Origin: Poa pratensis
Lineage: Eukaryota > Streptophyta > Magnoliopsida > Poales > Poaceae
Reading direction: 5' to 3'
Assembly: GCA_947311845.1 (NCBI GenBank)
Contig: CAMZMU010000081.1
Location: 2,568,524-2,632,523, forward strand
Length of the DNA: 64,000 nt
In this document: positions 23,925-36,301 of the stretch, one piece after another
Layout: each line of letters opens with the position of its first letter
How positions within the stretch are numbered: the first letter of the stretch is position 1
Translations under genes and position numbers: made by a program
Notes under the pieces: generated by a model
Told to the model about the DNA's origin: nothing
The model's input: only the letters and a program-made list of their open reading frames with translations
Databases searched by the model: none

Positions 23925-24475
23925 CTCTGTTAGCTGTAGAGCTTCCACCCTACCAATCCATCCGTTCTTCCCCTCCTTCCTAATCCACACCCAATCAGAT
24001 GCTTCTCCCCATCTCATCACGCTCATGAAGGTCATGTATCATGTGTAGATATGGTAGCAACTTGATATTTGGAGCAGCGGATGTTTGAAGCACATGCGTA
24101 AGCCACACATGCCTGATATATGGATTGGTAAATAAGCATGTATTCCTTTATACTCCGCACTACTTATATCATGTAAATGATCTGTGACACCATGGACATG
24201 AGCTTTTTTTGGTTCGTACATTCACTGGGGAAAAGAAACGGAACAAACTTCCATACAAAAGCATTTAGAGATGACCCTTTTCTATCTACTAATGATGCAT
24301 CAGAGTTTATACACAGGTTCTGTATTGTTCATCAACGGGTTAATTTTTGAATGTACCTGCACTTTTTCAAGAGAATTTCTAACCTCTTTAGCTTTAGTGG
24401 CCGCAGCTCACAACCTGACTTGATGGGAGCTTTACTAAGAATTTTTTCAATATATTGCTCCCCTGTTGAAGGGTA

Positions 24476-24520
24476 CTAGGGGATTAGCCGCGGACTCCGC
24501 CCCGTCCGTGGGCTAAAATT
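24476..24520 (-). mobile_element. Helitron 3' terminus, minus strand
   Basis: On the minus strand there is a hairpin with stem CGGAC/GTCCG and an 8-base loop, then CGGCTAATCCCCTAG ending at 24476, followed by T. This is a standard Helitron end. The body would extend to the right, through AT-rich sequence (24520-25190) and the GC-rich segment beyond. The 5' TC end was not placed. Confidence 0.6.
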
Positions 24521-25189
24521 TTGAATTGTTCAATCGTAAAATTGTTGAAATTCAAAAATTGTCTAGGTTGCGAAGTTGTTCAAATTTTTGAAATGTCCAT
24601 ATTTAAAAGTTATTCAGATATGAAACCTTTGAATTTTTTTTAAAAATACATGTGTAAATTGTTTAGTTTTTGGAATTTGTTAAAATTGGTAACTTATTTG
24701 TATGCAAATTCATTTTTTTCGTCTGTTAAATATTTGAATTTTGTAGGAATACACGATTTTAGTATATGCAAAATTGAATTTTGATCGTATTTTGAAGTAT
24801 TGTTTTTCCATATCTGTAGGTTCGAAATACTGTTGTAGTTATTGTTCAAATATTTGTAAAACATTTCCGAATTAATATTTTTTTCGTGTTTATATATTTG
24901 TTTCATATTTTCCTGACGAACCAGCGAAAATAAGTTGATTAATTTAAATTTATAAATACAGAATGGCTTTATGTTGTTTCCAAATATTTTTCAAACTGGA
25001 ATGTTCCAAAATGTATGGATTTTAACACAAACAAATTAGATCTTTTTTTCTGAACATTTTGATATATAATTCATATTTTTCTGATAAACCAGTGAAAAGA
25101 TATTGTTTTTGCAAATTTAATGATTTTTCTGAATTTTTTATAATGAGCCGGGCCACCTGGCAGGATTTTTAATTTCTTAAACATTTTCC

Positions 25190-25912
25190 GAAATTTCACA
25201 GCCGCTGACAGGACGGGCCCACGCTGACGTCGTACTGACGTCAGCAATGGCGGGCGCGGATCTGGCCGCGGATCTGCCGGCGACGGCGCGGCCGCTGCAG
25301 TGCGTTCTGGGCCGCGCGGCTCGACGCGTTCGACGCGCCTCGACGCGGACTGCCAGAAGGTGGCGGCGCCGCCCCTGCTGGGTCGCCGAAGCGTCGCCGG
25401 AGAGCCGCGGACGCGGCGGAGGGCAGCGAGCGTGGCGGCCGCGATTTCGGCGAGATTCGGGCGTCCCGGCACCTGATCTCCGGCGAGGAGGGAGAGGCGG
25501 AGGCGGCGGAGCTCGCCGTGGCCGGGGAAGCGTGGAGCGGCCGTGATGCGCGGCGGCGATTCCGGCGTCGCGGGAGAGAGAGAGAGGAGGGAGGGGGGGC
25601 TGTGGCGATTTTTTGCACGGAGGTCCCTGAAGTTATTTTTATTTGCGATTTAGTCATCCGACGATCACAAACAGGTCCTTCCGCGGGGTTTTTTGGAAAA
25701 GTACGCGTCGACCGGATGGAACCGGTGCGTGACCGGGCGACGTGGCACCTTCCGATTGGACAAAAATCGGAGTGAACAGTACCGCGCGGTAACGGGGACG
25801 ACGTGGCCGAATCTGGGCCGTCCGTCGCGCCGATCGGACGGCCAGGGATCACCCGCGACGTGGACGTCCTGAGACGCTGTGGATTGGAGAGAAATATATA
25901 TATGTCTGTCAA
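25190..25912 (-). other. GC-rich segment, possible captured exon
   Basis: A sharply bounded GC-rich island in AT-rich surroundings. The minus strand is open for 223 codons (25241-25912), but the product is arginine/serine/proline-rich without a domain, and the plus strand is open too. Helitrons often capture such 5' exon pieces, and one Helitron end lies to the left (24476) and another to the right (26801). Gene identity is unknown. Confidence 0.3.
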
Positions 25913-26773
25913 AATTAAAAAGTTAAAACATGAAAACTGTTTGGAAGGGTGATATTCATCTACTTGTGAAAGGAAAATTTAAACGGATGATCAAGTGTGG
26001 CGAATTTGGCAAATTTCGTCGAACGTTTGTACGAATTTGGGTCCAAAATTAAAGAGTTAGAGTCGACCAAACTCGAAACCGGTCACGGGAATGGATCCTA
26101 CTCGTTGACGCGCATATATTTCATGTACATAATTTTCGGAAAACGCGGAGTTTTTTTGCAAGCTACAGTGGCCGGAGGCCTGAGAGGAGGACGATAGGGA
26201 GACGACCGGCTGACCGGCTCAAACCGGACGGATTGCCGGAAGACGTGTAGTCCGGTGATTGGTTATAAATAGGCGATGAACAGTGACCGTTCCATCCGCA
26301 TCGTGAACCAGCTATCCAGGTCGTTCGTACGCCAGATCGAACAGCTAGTAGATGGTGAGGTACGTGGATAGCCTAAAACGCTGTCAATCGTTCCGTCCTT
26401 TATATATAGTACTATATGGTATTTGTGGTCTAGATAGGCTAGGCTCCCCGATTTGAGCAAAAATTTGTCGAAGACCGAAACAGACATTGGAAAACTTCCA
26501 AGTATAAATTGTTTGAGAACAGTTTGACGATTTATAGTTTGACCTGATTACTAAAGTACTGAATCGATATTCCATGAATCACCATTTCCTTGGTACTCGC
26601 TGTGATATTATTCATAGGCTTTCAAGGTAAACAAGGCCGACTGAAGCAACATGGTTTATCGACTATTTATCATTTTATTTATGTGAATTGTTCTGTTGTG
26701 TAGAGATTATGTTGTGTTAAATGTTTGTGTGTTTTAGATAAATTACATGTCACTCCTAATTTTAAATTTGGAC
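25913..26773. other. No recognisable gene
   Basis: AT-rich sequence leading to the Helitron-type end at 26801. 'ttataaatag' at about 26261 resembles a TATA box, but no coding exon follows it that I can support. Confidence 0.25.
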
Positions 26774-26801
26774 CCGATGCAACGCACGGGCACTTTGCTA
26801 G
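26774..26801 (+). mobile_element. Helitron-type 3' terminus, plus strand
   Basis: A degenerate hairpin (CCCG...CGGG around TGCAACGC) followed by ACTTTG and CTAG (26798-26801), then T. It is the same type of end as the one at 23894-23924 and, in minus orientation, resembles 677-703. Confidence 0.5.
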
Positions 26802-26989
26802 TAGTTTTAAATCAAACACCACCACCGAAGCACCCTCACCACACCCGCACCACCATAACCAGCCGCTGAAGCACCACTAGTTCACTACTCCATTGCCTTC
26901 TTATTGTAAGATTTTCATTCTTCCCATCTCTCAGCACTCTCGCAACATCGTCCATTTCACTCAGATCTATCATCATTGGTTCTTCTCGG

Positions 26990-27445
26990 TAATGATGTCG
27001 TCATCACCTGTTCTATTCAACAAGAGTTTCTCGCTCCTCAAGGGTGGCCTTGTGCTTCTGATCTTGGTGCCACCTTGTCTCCTTATCTTCTTGTCTCTTC
27101 TCGATCATCTCTAGTTTGGCTTGTAATTGTCTAGCCACCAACGTTTTTTTACTTCATCATCTCAATCAAGTTTGATGTATCGGCTTTCTTCTTTGACTTT
27201 TCCTTCTCATTTATCTTTCATCGTGATTTCTCTTAATTCTTTCATTTGATTCATCACTATCTTCTTTGTCATCCAAGATAACAATGATTTTTTCTTCGCT
27301 GGTGCTTCTTGATCCCTCAACCTTCATTTCTCACTATGTTCAAGCAATTTTCAATAATGTTTGAGCACAAACGGTTTGCCTTTGGATGGCTGCGTTTGCT
27401 TGTACTTTTGAAGTGCAATGCCACCCTACATTCAAAAAATGTACT
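26990..27445 (-). pseudogene. Harbinger-associated Myb/SANT- and NAM-C-like protein fragment
   Basis: Translating the minus strand with frame changes gives a block 'KPFVLKHYWKLLEHSEKW' (from about 27375) followed by an acidic stretch and a glutamate/lysine-rich helix ('QAKLEMIEKRQEDKE', near 27120-27080), ending in a stop near 27013. That order (KPF..HCW.LL...KW, then a charged helix) is typical of the NAM-associated/Myb-like companion proteins of PIF/Harbinger transposons in grasses. It has several frameshifts and stops, no start was found and no transposase is nearby. Confidence 0.5.
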
Positions 27446-27922
27446 CGCAAAATAAAGTAAGTGTGAGCACATTCATAATAGAGAACAACACAAAATAATT
27501 GAGACAAAATGACATATCCAACAAACTCGAGGGGTCATTAACAGGGCAACCACTTGGAGGTGCATTTATCACTTTGTCCAAACAACCACTCCAAGAGCTA
27601 AACATTCTTTGATCACATCGTACCATCCTTAGCGTGATCCAGTGAGTGTGTCGATGATACCGACATTAATCGGTGAAACTTGTGCTCGATTCGTTGCAAA
27701 TACCTCTTGTGGGTTTGATCATTGTCGCTCACCGACTTCACATGATTACTAGTAAGAAGGATTCTCCCATGTCCTAAAGAATTTAACGAACTGCTCATAT
27801 GGATGATCCGTGGGTATCCATATATGATAAAAACAATCTGAACATAACTATCTTTCACCGATAAAACTTCTAAGCATTAACTACAAGAGGTAGTCAACAC
27901 AAAAGGTACTCTCATTAATAGA

Positions 27923-29057
27923 TGAAAGAACATTTCTTAATCCCTTGTTGGTTTTGTGTGTGAGGCAACAACACTAGTGATAATTTAATCTGGTGTTTAA
28001 AAAATGCAGGATTTAGGTAATTAAATCACGACAACATCGAACCCCAAAATACAAAGTGAAAAGAGAGTGCACAGTTTTCTGAAGAAATTCAGTCAGGAAA
28101 ATCGGATATTCCAGCCCCCGTGTGGGGCGGATAATCCGACACCCTAAGAATTTGGCTAAGGACGAGTTTTCAACCAAGTGCGCGGCTCTCTGGAATGGGC
28201 GGATTATTGGCCGGAGATTTGGGTTGAAAATCGGTGTTTTGCAAAACCGGAATATCGGCCCCCCACTTAGGGCGGATAATCCGGTCCCCAGTTTTCTGCA
28301 ACGGCTACAAATGGCTATAATTGTGAGGGGTATAAATACCCCACTTCATCTTCAACCTTGGTAGCTCGTGCATCCCCTCAAGAACACTACAAGCTGAGCC
28401 ACCAAATCTCAAAGGTCTCCTCCTCCACCCACTCAAACTTGCTGACCTTTGGAGGATCGAAGGAGAAATCAAGATCTACAACCTCACCGAAGCAATTTGC
28501 ATTTCCCCTCATTCATTTGAGCGATTCGTGGCTAGGGTTTTCCACTGGGAAAACCTAGGCCATTGTTCTCACATATTATTGTGTTGTGACAGATTGTGGT
28601 GATTTGTGAGCCTCCAATTCAGTTGTGGATGTGTGCCCCAACCTTGTTGTAAAGGCTCGGTTTCCGCCTTGAAGGTTACCAATAGTGAAAGGTGAACCAA
28701 TCCTTTGTGGTGTGGTTCATCGGAGAATAGGGTAAGGCCTTTGTGGCGCTGAGCAAGCCTGTTGTGGTGAAGCTCACACCCCTCCAACGTAGACGTACTT
28801 CCCCTCAAAAGGAAGGAACTATGGGAATCATACCATGTGTCTCCGCGTGCTTCACTTCGGTTCCTTCTATCCTTTACCGTCTTTACTTGTATCTTGTATC
28901 TTGCTTAGTTGTGCTTGCTTGTCATATAGAGAAATTCACCTTAGTTGCATATCTAGAGAATTACCATTGTGTTAAGCCAAAATTGAAAAAGAACTAAAAT
29001 TTGAAGTAGCACTATTCACCCCCCCCCCCCCCTCTAGGTGCCCATACGATCCTTTCA
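27923..29057 (+). mobile_element. Solo LTR, 1135 bp, TSD ATAGA
   Basis: Starts TGAAAGAACA at 27923 and ends GATCCTTTCA at 29057, so the ends form a TGAAAG/CTTTCA inverted pair. A perfect 5-bp duplication ATAGA flanks it (27918-27922 and 29058-29062). A TATA-like 'ggtataaatacc' lies near 28329, and a C tract near 29020-29033 precedes the 3' end. The 'ctattcaccccc' block near the end recalls SIRE/Maximus-type copia LTRs, but family is tentative. No internal domain remains, so it arose by LTR-LTR recombination. Confidence 0.85.
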
Positions 29058-29113
29058 ATAGATCCTAGTATACAACTCATAGATTGAATAAGAGATGAAA
29101 TGGAGAAGGCGAT

Positions 29114-30614
29114 TGATGACCCACAAGTATAGGGGGTGTATCGTAGTACTTACGATAAATAAGAGTGTCGAACCCAACGAGGAGCAGAAGGTGTTGGCAA
29201 GTAGTTTCTCGCAAGATTTCACTGCAAATACTAACAGACAAGTTTTTATGGATTTTTATAATAGCGAATAAATAAAGTGCGAGTAAATAAAAGAGAGCAA
29301 TAATAATTGCAGCAAGTGGCCCAATCCTTTTTAGCACAAAGGACAAGCCGGTTGTTTTACTTATGATGGTTAAAACGTTCCTGAGGACACACGGGAATTT
29401 CGTCTAGTCACTTTCGCTTCATACCGCTGATTAGTCTTCAATGTTTTGATAAGTGTTCTGTGGGTGAACCTATGCTAATGCACCGCCCTTACTTGGACCA
29501 GTACACACTTGTGATTAAACCTTCTTACAAGCATCCGCAAATGCAAGAAAGTATTTAAGAATTAACTAACCACAGCCTTAAACTCTGAGATCCTACACTC
29601 CCTTGTGCAATAGCTTACCGACGGGGGTTTAGTTTTCTGTCGCTCCGGCAACCCCACAATAAGTAAACTAAATACACAATGCATTCTCCTAGTCCCATAA
29701 AGGTGAAGTATCATGTAGTCGACGTTCACACGACACCACTAGAAGAATAACACCACAACTTAAATATCAAACCATTAAATACTACTCAACATAATTCCAC
29801 TACTAGTGTCAAGACTTCTCCCATGTCCTCAAACTAAACGAACTACTCACGAGACATCATCTGGAACATGATCAAAGGTGATAAAGTGATGAACAACAAT
29901 CTGGACATAAAAGTAATTCACCGATAAAACTCAATAGCATCAACTACGACAAGTAATCAACACCGGAAAAGTAATCCCAATAAACTACACAAGGAGGAAC
30001 CCTAGATGTCTCAGCGGAACGAAGTGGAGCGGCGATGATGATGGTGCTGGCGGTGAATATGGTGTGGATGATGTTCCGATGAAGCCCGTGGCGATGACGA
30101 TGGCGACGATTTCCCCCTCCGGGAAGGAATTTCCACGGCAGATTTCTCCCTGCCGGAGAGCTTTTCTCTCTCTGTGGTTTCTGCCCCCGAGGCGGCGGCG
30201 GAATATTTCTTCGAAGCGTCCCCCTGGATTTTTAGGTTATAGGGAAGATATACGTGAGAGGGGGGAACCGGAGGCGACCCAGGGCCGCCAGGTGGGCCCC
30301 AGGCGCGGTCCAAGGGTGGACCTGGCCATGGGCGTCTGGCGCCCTGGTGGCTCCCCTCTGCTCTGTCTTCTGATCCCCTCGTCTTCTCGCAAAATAATAA
30401 CCCCTGAATTTTCTCGAAATTTTTGGAGTTGCAGAAATATAGTATCTTGACGGTGCTTTTTCCAGCTGATTCCAGGCTCCGGCAGTTAATTCCCCAATAA
30501 TAATCAAAATGCAAAATAAGATAAAATAACATAAGTATTGTATTCTAATATGAAATATATCAATGAATAACAGTAAATTATGATACAAAATAGTGATGCA
30601 AAATGGACGTATCA
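29114..30614 (-). mobile_element. Solo LTR, 1501 bp, TSD GCGAT
   Basis: Begins TGATGACCCA at 29114 and ends GACGTATCA at 30614. A perfect 5-bp duplication GCGAT flanks it (29109-29113 and 30615-30619). Read on the minus strand it opens TGATACGTCCATTTTGCAT, a very common Pooideae gypsy LTR start. Open frames inside (for example 30011-30532) are LTR sequence, not genes. It lies within an older LTR of the same family. Confidence 0.88.
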
Positions 30615-31032
30615 GCGATGGAGATGGCGCGATGTAGTTGTTGATGGAGATGATGACCTAGGTGATGCAAGACGTGTTGATGATGACGGCATAAACAATC
30701 ACCTTCATTTTCTCTAGAGTTTAGCTTCGAAAAATTGCTTTCTTCTTTGTTGTGTTTTTCTCCTGTTTTTAGTTTTCCTTTAATTTCCCTCCCCATATGA
30801 ATCATGCAAATTAAAGGGGAAATGCCTTAGAATTGAATCATAATGTGAAATATATCATTTGTAAAGAACAAATTGTAATTAAAATAGTGGTGCAAAATAG
30901 ACGTATCACAAGGTTCACCTTATTATCATTGAGCCTCCAATAAGGCGGAGTGCCGTATGTGGTTCCTTTGAAGGCAAAAAATTAAACCTTTACATACAAG
31001 GTTGAGACAATCTCCACAATTTAATTGGAGAC

Positions 31033-33853
31033 TGTCGGCGTTATGGCTCCCGGGGGACCCAAAGCCACCGGCGTGTGGGGCGCAAATCAGGGTGCAGAAG
31101 GTAAGAGCCTCGAACTGCGCGTCGAGAGAGGAAGAGGCACCCTCTTTTTGGGAGAGCGAAGGGGCGCCCGGCCTCAGGATAAGAAGGAAGCCAACCTGCT
31201 CCTCACAGCACAAGGAAGGAAAGTAGCAAGACCGGGAAACCCCTCGGGCGGAGCTTCTCGAAGATGTCATAGGACAAGGGCCTCCGGCATCTTCGAGGAT
31301 CTCGCCTCAGGAAAAACTCCAGACGATGGACGAAGGGGCTCATAAGAAAGAAGGAAGCCGGAGAGCGGAAGTCCCAGGAAGCAGGCCGCGGGGACGCTTT
31401 GGATCCTCTTCCACGGGGACCACCCGGGGAAGGGCCCTGGCACCCCGGGCAGTCGGACACACGCCACGTGGCGCGCGATTCCCGCGCCACGGCCCGGGAA
31501 GTGTTGCTTCGCAGAGAAGGAAAGCGCGGCTGGCATCACGGACAAGACCGCACGCGCCTCCTGCTAGGCGCAGGCGGGACAGCGACAAGACCCCGTGTGC
31601 AAGCCACCCGACGCAGGCGATGCGCTCGGCATGACGCAGGGACGCTCGACAAGACTAAACCTGCCGTCACTTCCGTTCCGGCCGGTGAGGGCATGGAGGG
31701 CAGCATGGCGTGGCGCTGCCACAAAGGAGATCGACGATCGCCACCTTGGCTTGGGCTCGACGCGTGCCCAGCCTCGGTGGCACGCATGTAGCACAACCAA
31801 CTGTGGTAGCCCCTTGGCATATAAAAGGAGGCCCTGGGATGTTCTGGCGAGGAGGACGAACAGAAGGAAGGAGGAGAAGAGGAAAACCCTAGCAAACTTT
31901 CCACTTAGGCTCGGGGGCTGGAAGAACGAACCCCGGGAACCCCCCTGGTTAGTTCTTCCTTCGTCCACGAGGGTAGCGAAGGTCCTTGGGTTTTTCCCAT
32001 TGTAATCCACCACCACCATCATCACAATACTGTCAGACAAGCAGGACGTAGGGTATGAAGAAGATATGCCCTAGAGGCAATTAATAAAGTGTTTTATTTA
32101 TCATATCTCATTTGTTCATAATACGTTTTTGTATCATGCTATAACTGTATTAAGCAGAAACAATAATACACGTGTGGTACGTAGACAACCAGGTCCCTAG
32201 TAGCCTCTACGTGACTAGTCCATTGTGCAATCGATGATCGAGGTTTCCCGATTATGTGACAACGGTGTCAGTTGACAATGGAGTCATATCGTTGGTAGAA
32301 TGATGTGATGGACATACCCAATATTTGTAGGACGTAGTCATTACGTCTTTGACCGTGAGATCAACTCTTATCGCTATTCCTGGAAGATGCTTTGATTGCA
32401 TCAAACGTCATTGCTTATATAGTATGACAATAACGGTGTCCCTCTCGGGTATCGGAAGGGAGTATGTTGAGATGAGGGATCAAGAGCGGGATTTGCCAAT
32501 CCGCATAGCAGGATAGATACTCCTGGGCCCACTCGGTGAGATTATGTCAAATAAGCTTGCAAGCATGTGATTAGGTCACGGGGACATATTATCACGGACG
32601 AGTAGAAGATAGTGTTGTCGATAACGAGATCAAGCTAGGTATCATGATATCTAAGAACGAGTCTCGGACACGCTAAGTATCGCCAGGCAAAAGGTTTAAG
32701 ACTCGACATCTAAGGTTCGAACGACAAAAGTTATTCGTTATCTCACAGGGATTAATTCTGGGTATCCAAGGTCCACGAATTAATCATTAATCGGAGAGCG
32801 TGTCTCGATTATGTCTGGCGAGATCTCGAACCGCTAGGATAACACACTTAAGGGAGGATGACATTTATAATAGATTGGAAACATAAGAGAAAATAAAAGA
32901 GAGCGCGGGAAATGTTCCGGGAGAGTTCCGATGGAGATCGGAGAGCGACGAAATAGTTTTCGGAGCTAGAATTAATTAGATAAAATGTATTTGATATTAT
33001 TTAGTTGAATTAATGATTAAATATATTTTTTATTTAATTAAATTCGAATTTTAAAGGTTGTTTTTCATAAATGGGCCTTAGAGGCCCATTAGGGGAAAAC
33101 CGCAAAAAGAAAAAAGAAAAAAAGGGGGGAGGGCCAGCCGGCCTAGGTGGGCCAAATGGAGCCCACCTAGGGGTCGGCTGCCTCCTTGGCCGGCTAGGCC
33201 ATGTGGAGTTTAGTCCCACATGGCTTAGCCAAGGGAGATGGTCTCCCTCCACCTATATATATGGGTGCCCCTTGCCTTTGAAAGACACACCAATTTCTCT
33301 CTCTCTCCCGTTTAATCGTGACTCCGCAATTGGAGTCGCGTACGGGGTGAGTGTTTCTCCACCATAAGCACACCCCCGTGCTGCTGGTTTTCCGGTCCAA
33401 GTCTTCCGCTGCTCGTCCCTGGATCGGAGCCCAGAGGAAGTCATCTTCGTCGTACGTGTGCGATTCCCTGCAAGGTGCCACGCCTGTGGCACTCGGAGGT
33501 CTTCTTTCTCTACACGACCTTGAGGTCGGCTTCGTCGGCTTCATCGACAACGCTTGTGTGGGAGCGTGATCCCCATTTTTCGGTCTACAAGGGTATGTAT
33601 ACCGATCTCCTGCGTATTACTATATCTACATAGTATAGATCCTGGCTATTTTAAGGTTATCGTTGTTAGGAATTTTTTGTTTTCTGCACACGATCCCCTT
33701 CAGGGTATTACACGGCGACGCGGCCTGAACCTGGGTAAAATCTTTGTGTGCTTGTGTTGAGAGCGGGAACCTGACTCAGAGTACCTCGCGCCCTCCTACC
33801 GAACAAACAGGGGGTGCCCGGCATCCCCCGTGTCCATGTTTCGATACGCGACA
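31033..33853 (+). mobile_element. Gypsy-type solo LTR carrying a nested copia solo LTR
   Basis: Starts TGTCGGCGTTATGG at 31033 and ends ATACGCGACA at 33853; flanking bases GAGAC (31028-31032) and AAGAC (33854-33858) match at 4 of 5 positions. Removing the nested LTR at 32056-33702 leaves about 1.17 kb. 'gcatataaaagga' near 31818 fits a TATA box, and 'acctgggtaaaatc' near 33730 is typical of U5 in grass gypsy LTRs. Long frames at 31203-32040 on both strands are GC-rich LTR sequence. Confidence 0.75.
32056..33702 (+). mobile_element. BARE/WIS/Angela-type copia solo LTR, TSD GGGTA
   Basis: Begins TGAAGAAGATATGCCCTAG at 32056 and ends GATCCCCTTCA at 33702. A perfect 5-bp duplication GGGTA flanks it (32051-32055 and 33703-33707). 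The opening 'gatatgccctagaggcaat' and inner phrases such as 'gggcccactcgg' are hallmarks of the BARE1/WIS/Angela group. 'cctatatatatggg' near 33252 is a TATA-like promoter, with transcription start expected shortly after. It is solo, with no internal region. Confidence 0.9.
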
Positions 33854-33858
33854 AAGAC

Positions 33859-34520
33859 TCCCAACAATATTTTGGAGCTCCTCACATCCAAGGCCGAGCT
33901 CCAAGACACCTCTTCCATCCAGGATTTCAAAGAGCCCAAGAGTAACAAAATCCCCAACAAATAGTAGGTTGGAATCAATTTCCTTTCGTGAAATCGTAGA
34001 TCTAAATCTCCTCAAACACCACAAAAAGTATAAACAAATTTGGAGCAACGGAGTGAGAGATCTAAGCGCTTCGAGGTTTAGAATAATGGAGGATAAAGGA
34101 ATGAAGTAGTCCCCTTCTTTGGAGAAGATGACTATTTATATGAGCCCCAAACATTCAACCACTGCTAAAAAGGTCTACCCGGATTATCCGGGGGTCACGA
34201 CCAGATTATTCAGGGCAGACGAGAGCATTCGTCCAGAGGCATCCGATAGTTCTCCCTCGTGCAACCGAGGTCACTCCGGACCAAAATGCTCGAGGCAGAT
34301 CAACCGAGTAGCCGAATTATCTAGGCAAAAAAAGGGATCATATGGGCCACCAGATCAATCCGGGGTAAAATACAAACAAATGTACGCATGCACTCGCGCA
34401 TCTCGTTATTTTATCCTCCGGATCAGCGGCCAAATAATTCGGGGTCAAGGATTATCCGAGCCCTACCAGAATATTTGGGTTACTACTACGTCGGAAACGT
34501 ATCGATGAAATTTGTAGTTA
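33859..34520 (-). mobile_element. Degenerate LTR-like sequence
   Basis: This stretch resembles, in the opposite orientation and with much divergence, the LTR at 27923-29057: repeated 'ggattatccgg' motifs near 34180 and 34440, and a promoter-like 'actatttatatgag' near 34130. No clear ends or TSD. A loose call. Confidence 0.3.
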
Positions 34521-36301
34521 TTACACTTTAAGCATAAATGCATCTTGTCATGTTATTATATCATTGATTCAATGATTTATGGGATTTCCTAGAAAATTCC
34601 ATTATTTTGGCATGTGATTCTCGAAGGCAGAAAAACCTCCTTTTAATGTTTTTGACTTTCAGGAAGCTACGAGACTAAAAAAAGGGCAAGATAAAAAATG
34701 TCGATTGATAAATTTTGAGATGAAATCAACAACCCTAGAAGGTCAACAGACCGTCCATGAGGTCCCTACGCGCATTGAGGAGGCTTTCTAGAGCCTCGGG
34801 CCTCCGTTTGCATTTATTTTGTGAAACAACTTTGTTTGATCCAAGACCATTTATACAAGGCTTAATTTCTCAAAGTTTTCCGCCCATCTATCGCTGTCAG
34901 TATCCAATATGGACACATTTTTGTAACGCTTGCCTGGATGAAAGTGTGGCGGCGTTGGGGAAAGAAACAACATGCTGCCGCCGGAAGGGAATTGGAGGGA
35001 GAAGCGCTACCGAAATCGCCTTCGACCGCCTCTCCTACATCCCCATCGACTCCTCGTCGCCCTCCACATGAGAGGAGAGTAATCCACCCCTAGACTACAG
35101 ATTTGTAGTATTAGATTGATCAATCTCTCTCCATGTGATATCATCGTTCTAGACCATTTGATCCACTTACATGATTACGACATTATAGATTTAATTCTTG
35201 TGGTGGATATCTGATTATGAGATGATGTATGCCATGCACTACTATTGTGTTGATAATATTCTTAGATCCATATCATACATTCGTTCTATTTGCACATGTG
35301 ATAGAATTGCACTATAGCTTGTTGATGGGGAGGAGTTAGACGGAGCTGACAGAAACCATGCATGACCGAATTCTATGCATGTAATGCTCTCGTTTTGTTT
35401 GATCATTAGGTGATGTTTTTTATAGAAGAAATGTGAACTGGAACTTTATGCGGTGGTTGGACTTTTAGGATTAATATGACTATGTCAACAAAGAGCGAAG
35501 ACCTTTCTTATGGTGTTACCAAGAACTCCATAGAGTGGCCGATCTTGAACCCCCTTGAGCTTGCACCTTTGCAGTCATGGACCAAGTTCTTAGTCGCTTG
35601 ATTACCAAAATTGCTAAGGTCGTCACAAGAAGTTAAAAGATGGAGCAACCCAAAGGTCAAAGGCTTCTATGTATCACAAATGACCTTTCGAATACATTGC
35701 ATCCATGGTATGTCAAGACAACAGTACCTCAGGGGCTTCACTTCCCGAATAAGCATTAGCGATTCAACCCCACTCAAGATGCATCGTCGACAATCTCAAG
35801 CATTCCAATTGGAATCGAAGTTGATAAAATGAAGATTTCAGCAACCATAATCAACACATATGATAATCTCAGTTGCCTTGTTTGAGCTACCCATTGGCAC
35901 TAAAAATATTGGAGGAGTGCCTCTTTTGCGCGAGAATGACAATATTTTGTATGTCGGCATTAGTAAACCAAGTTTTTCAGTTAGTACCTAAAAAGCACGC
36001 GACCAACGTTTGGCGTCGGTCTAATGACAGTGGGAAAAAATCGAACATTTTCCCCACCATCTTTATTAACCTTCTGGACGAAACCAGATTGCCGTGCTTC
36101 GGAAAGAAATCCTCACATCTCGTAGCAAAAAAGCATACTAGTGCAACAAATCTTCGTAACATTTTTCTAATTACAACAAAATGCAAATAAGTTTTGCAGC
36201 ATCTCAAAATTAGGAATACAACAAATCGGTAGTGATGCACCAACTTTGCACAACATTTTTCCATAAAGATTATATAACCATGCAAAATAGTTTTGGAACA
36301 A
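34521..36301. other. No recognisable gene
   Basis: AT-rich sequence with short open frames (34757-35071, 35611-35832, 35873-36190) that match no family known to me and lack supporting splice signals. It probably contains old decayed repeats. Confidence 0.3.

Larger units (their letters stand above)
27620..30908 (-). mobile_element. Older LTR (gypsy-type, ends 'gacgtatca'), interrupted by two solo LTRs
   Basis: Pieces at 27620-27922, 29063-29113 and 30620-30908 follow the order of the solo LTR at 29114-30614 with substantial divergence: shared blocks include 'ttctcccatgtcct', 'aacaatctg.acata' and the end 'caaaat.gacgtatca'. So an old copy of the same LTR family hosted later insertions. Its left limit was not found, and no internal retrotransposon sequence remains next to it. 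Confidence 0.55.

Noticed and set aside
23894..26801. A single Helitron between the ends at 23924 and 26801
   Set aside because: Both are 3'-type ends in the same orientation; a 5' TC end is needed and was not found.
29019..29034. C homopolymer as a regulatory or structural motif
   Set aside because: It is part of the 3' end of the solo LTR, where such C tracts are usual.
31203..32040. Several 80-160-codon frames on both strands
   Set aside because: They lie inside a gypsy-type solo LTR and have no protein similarity I can recognise.
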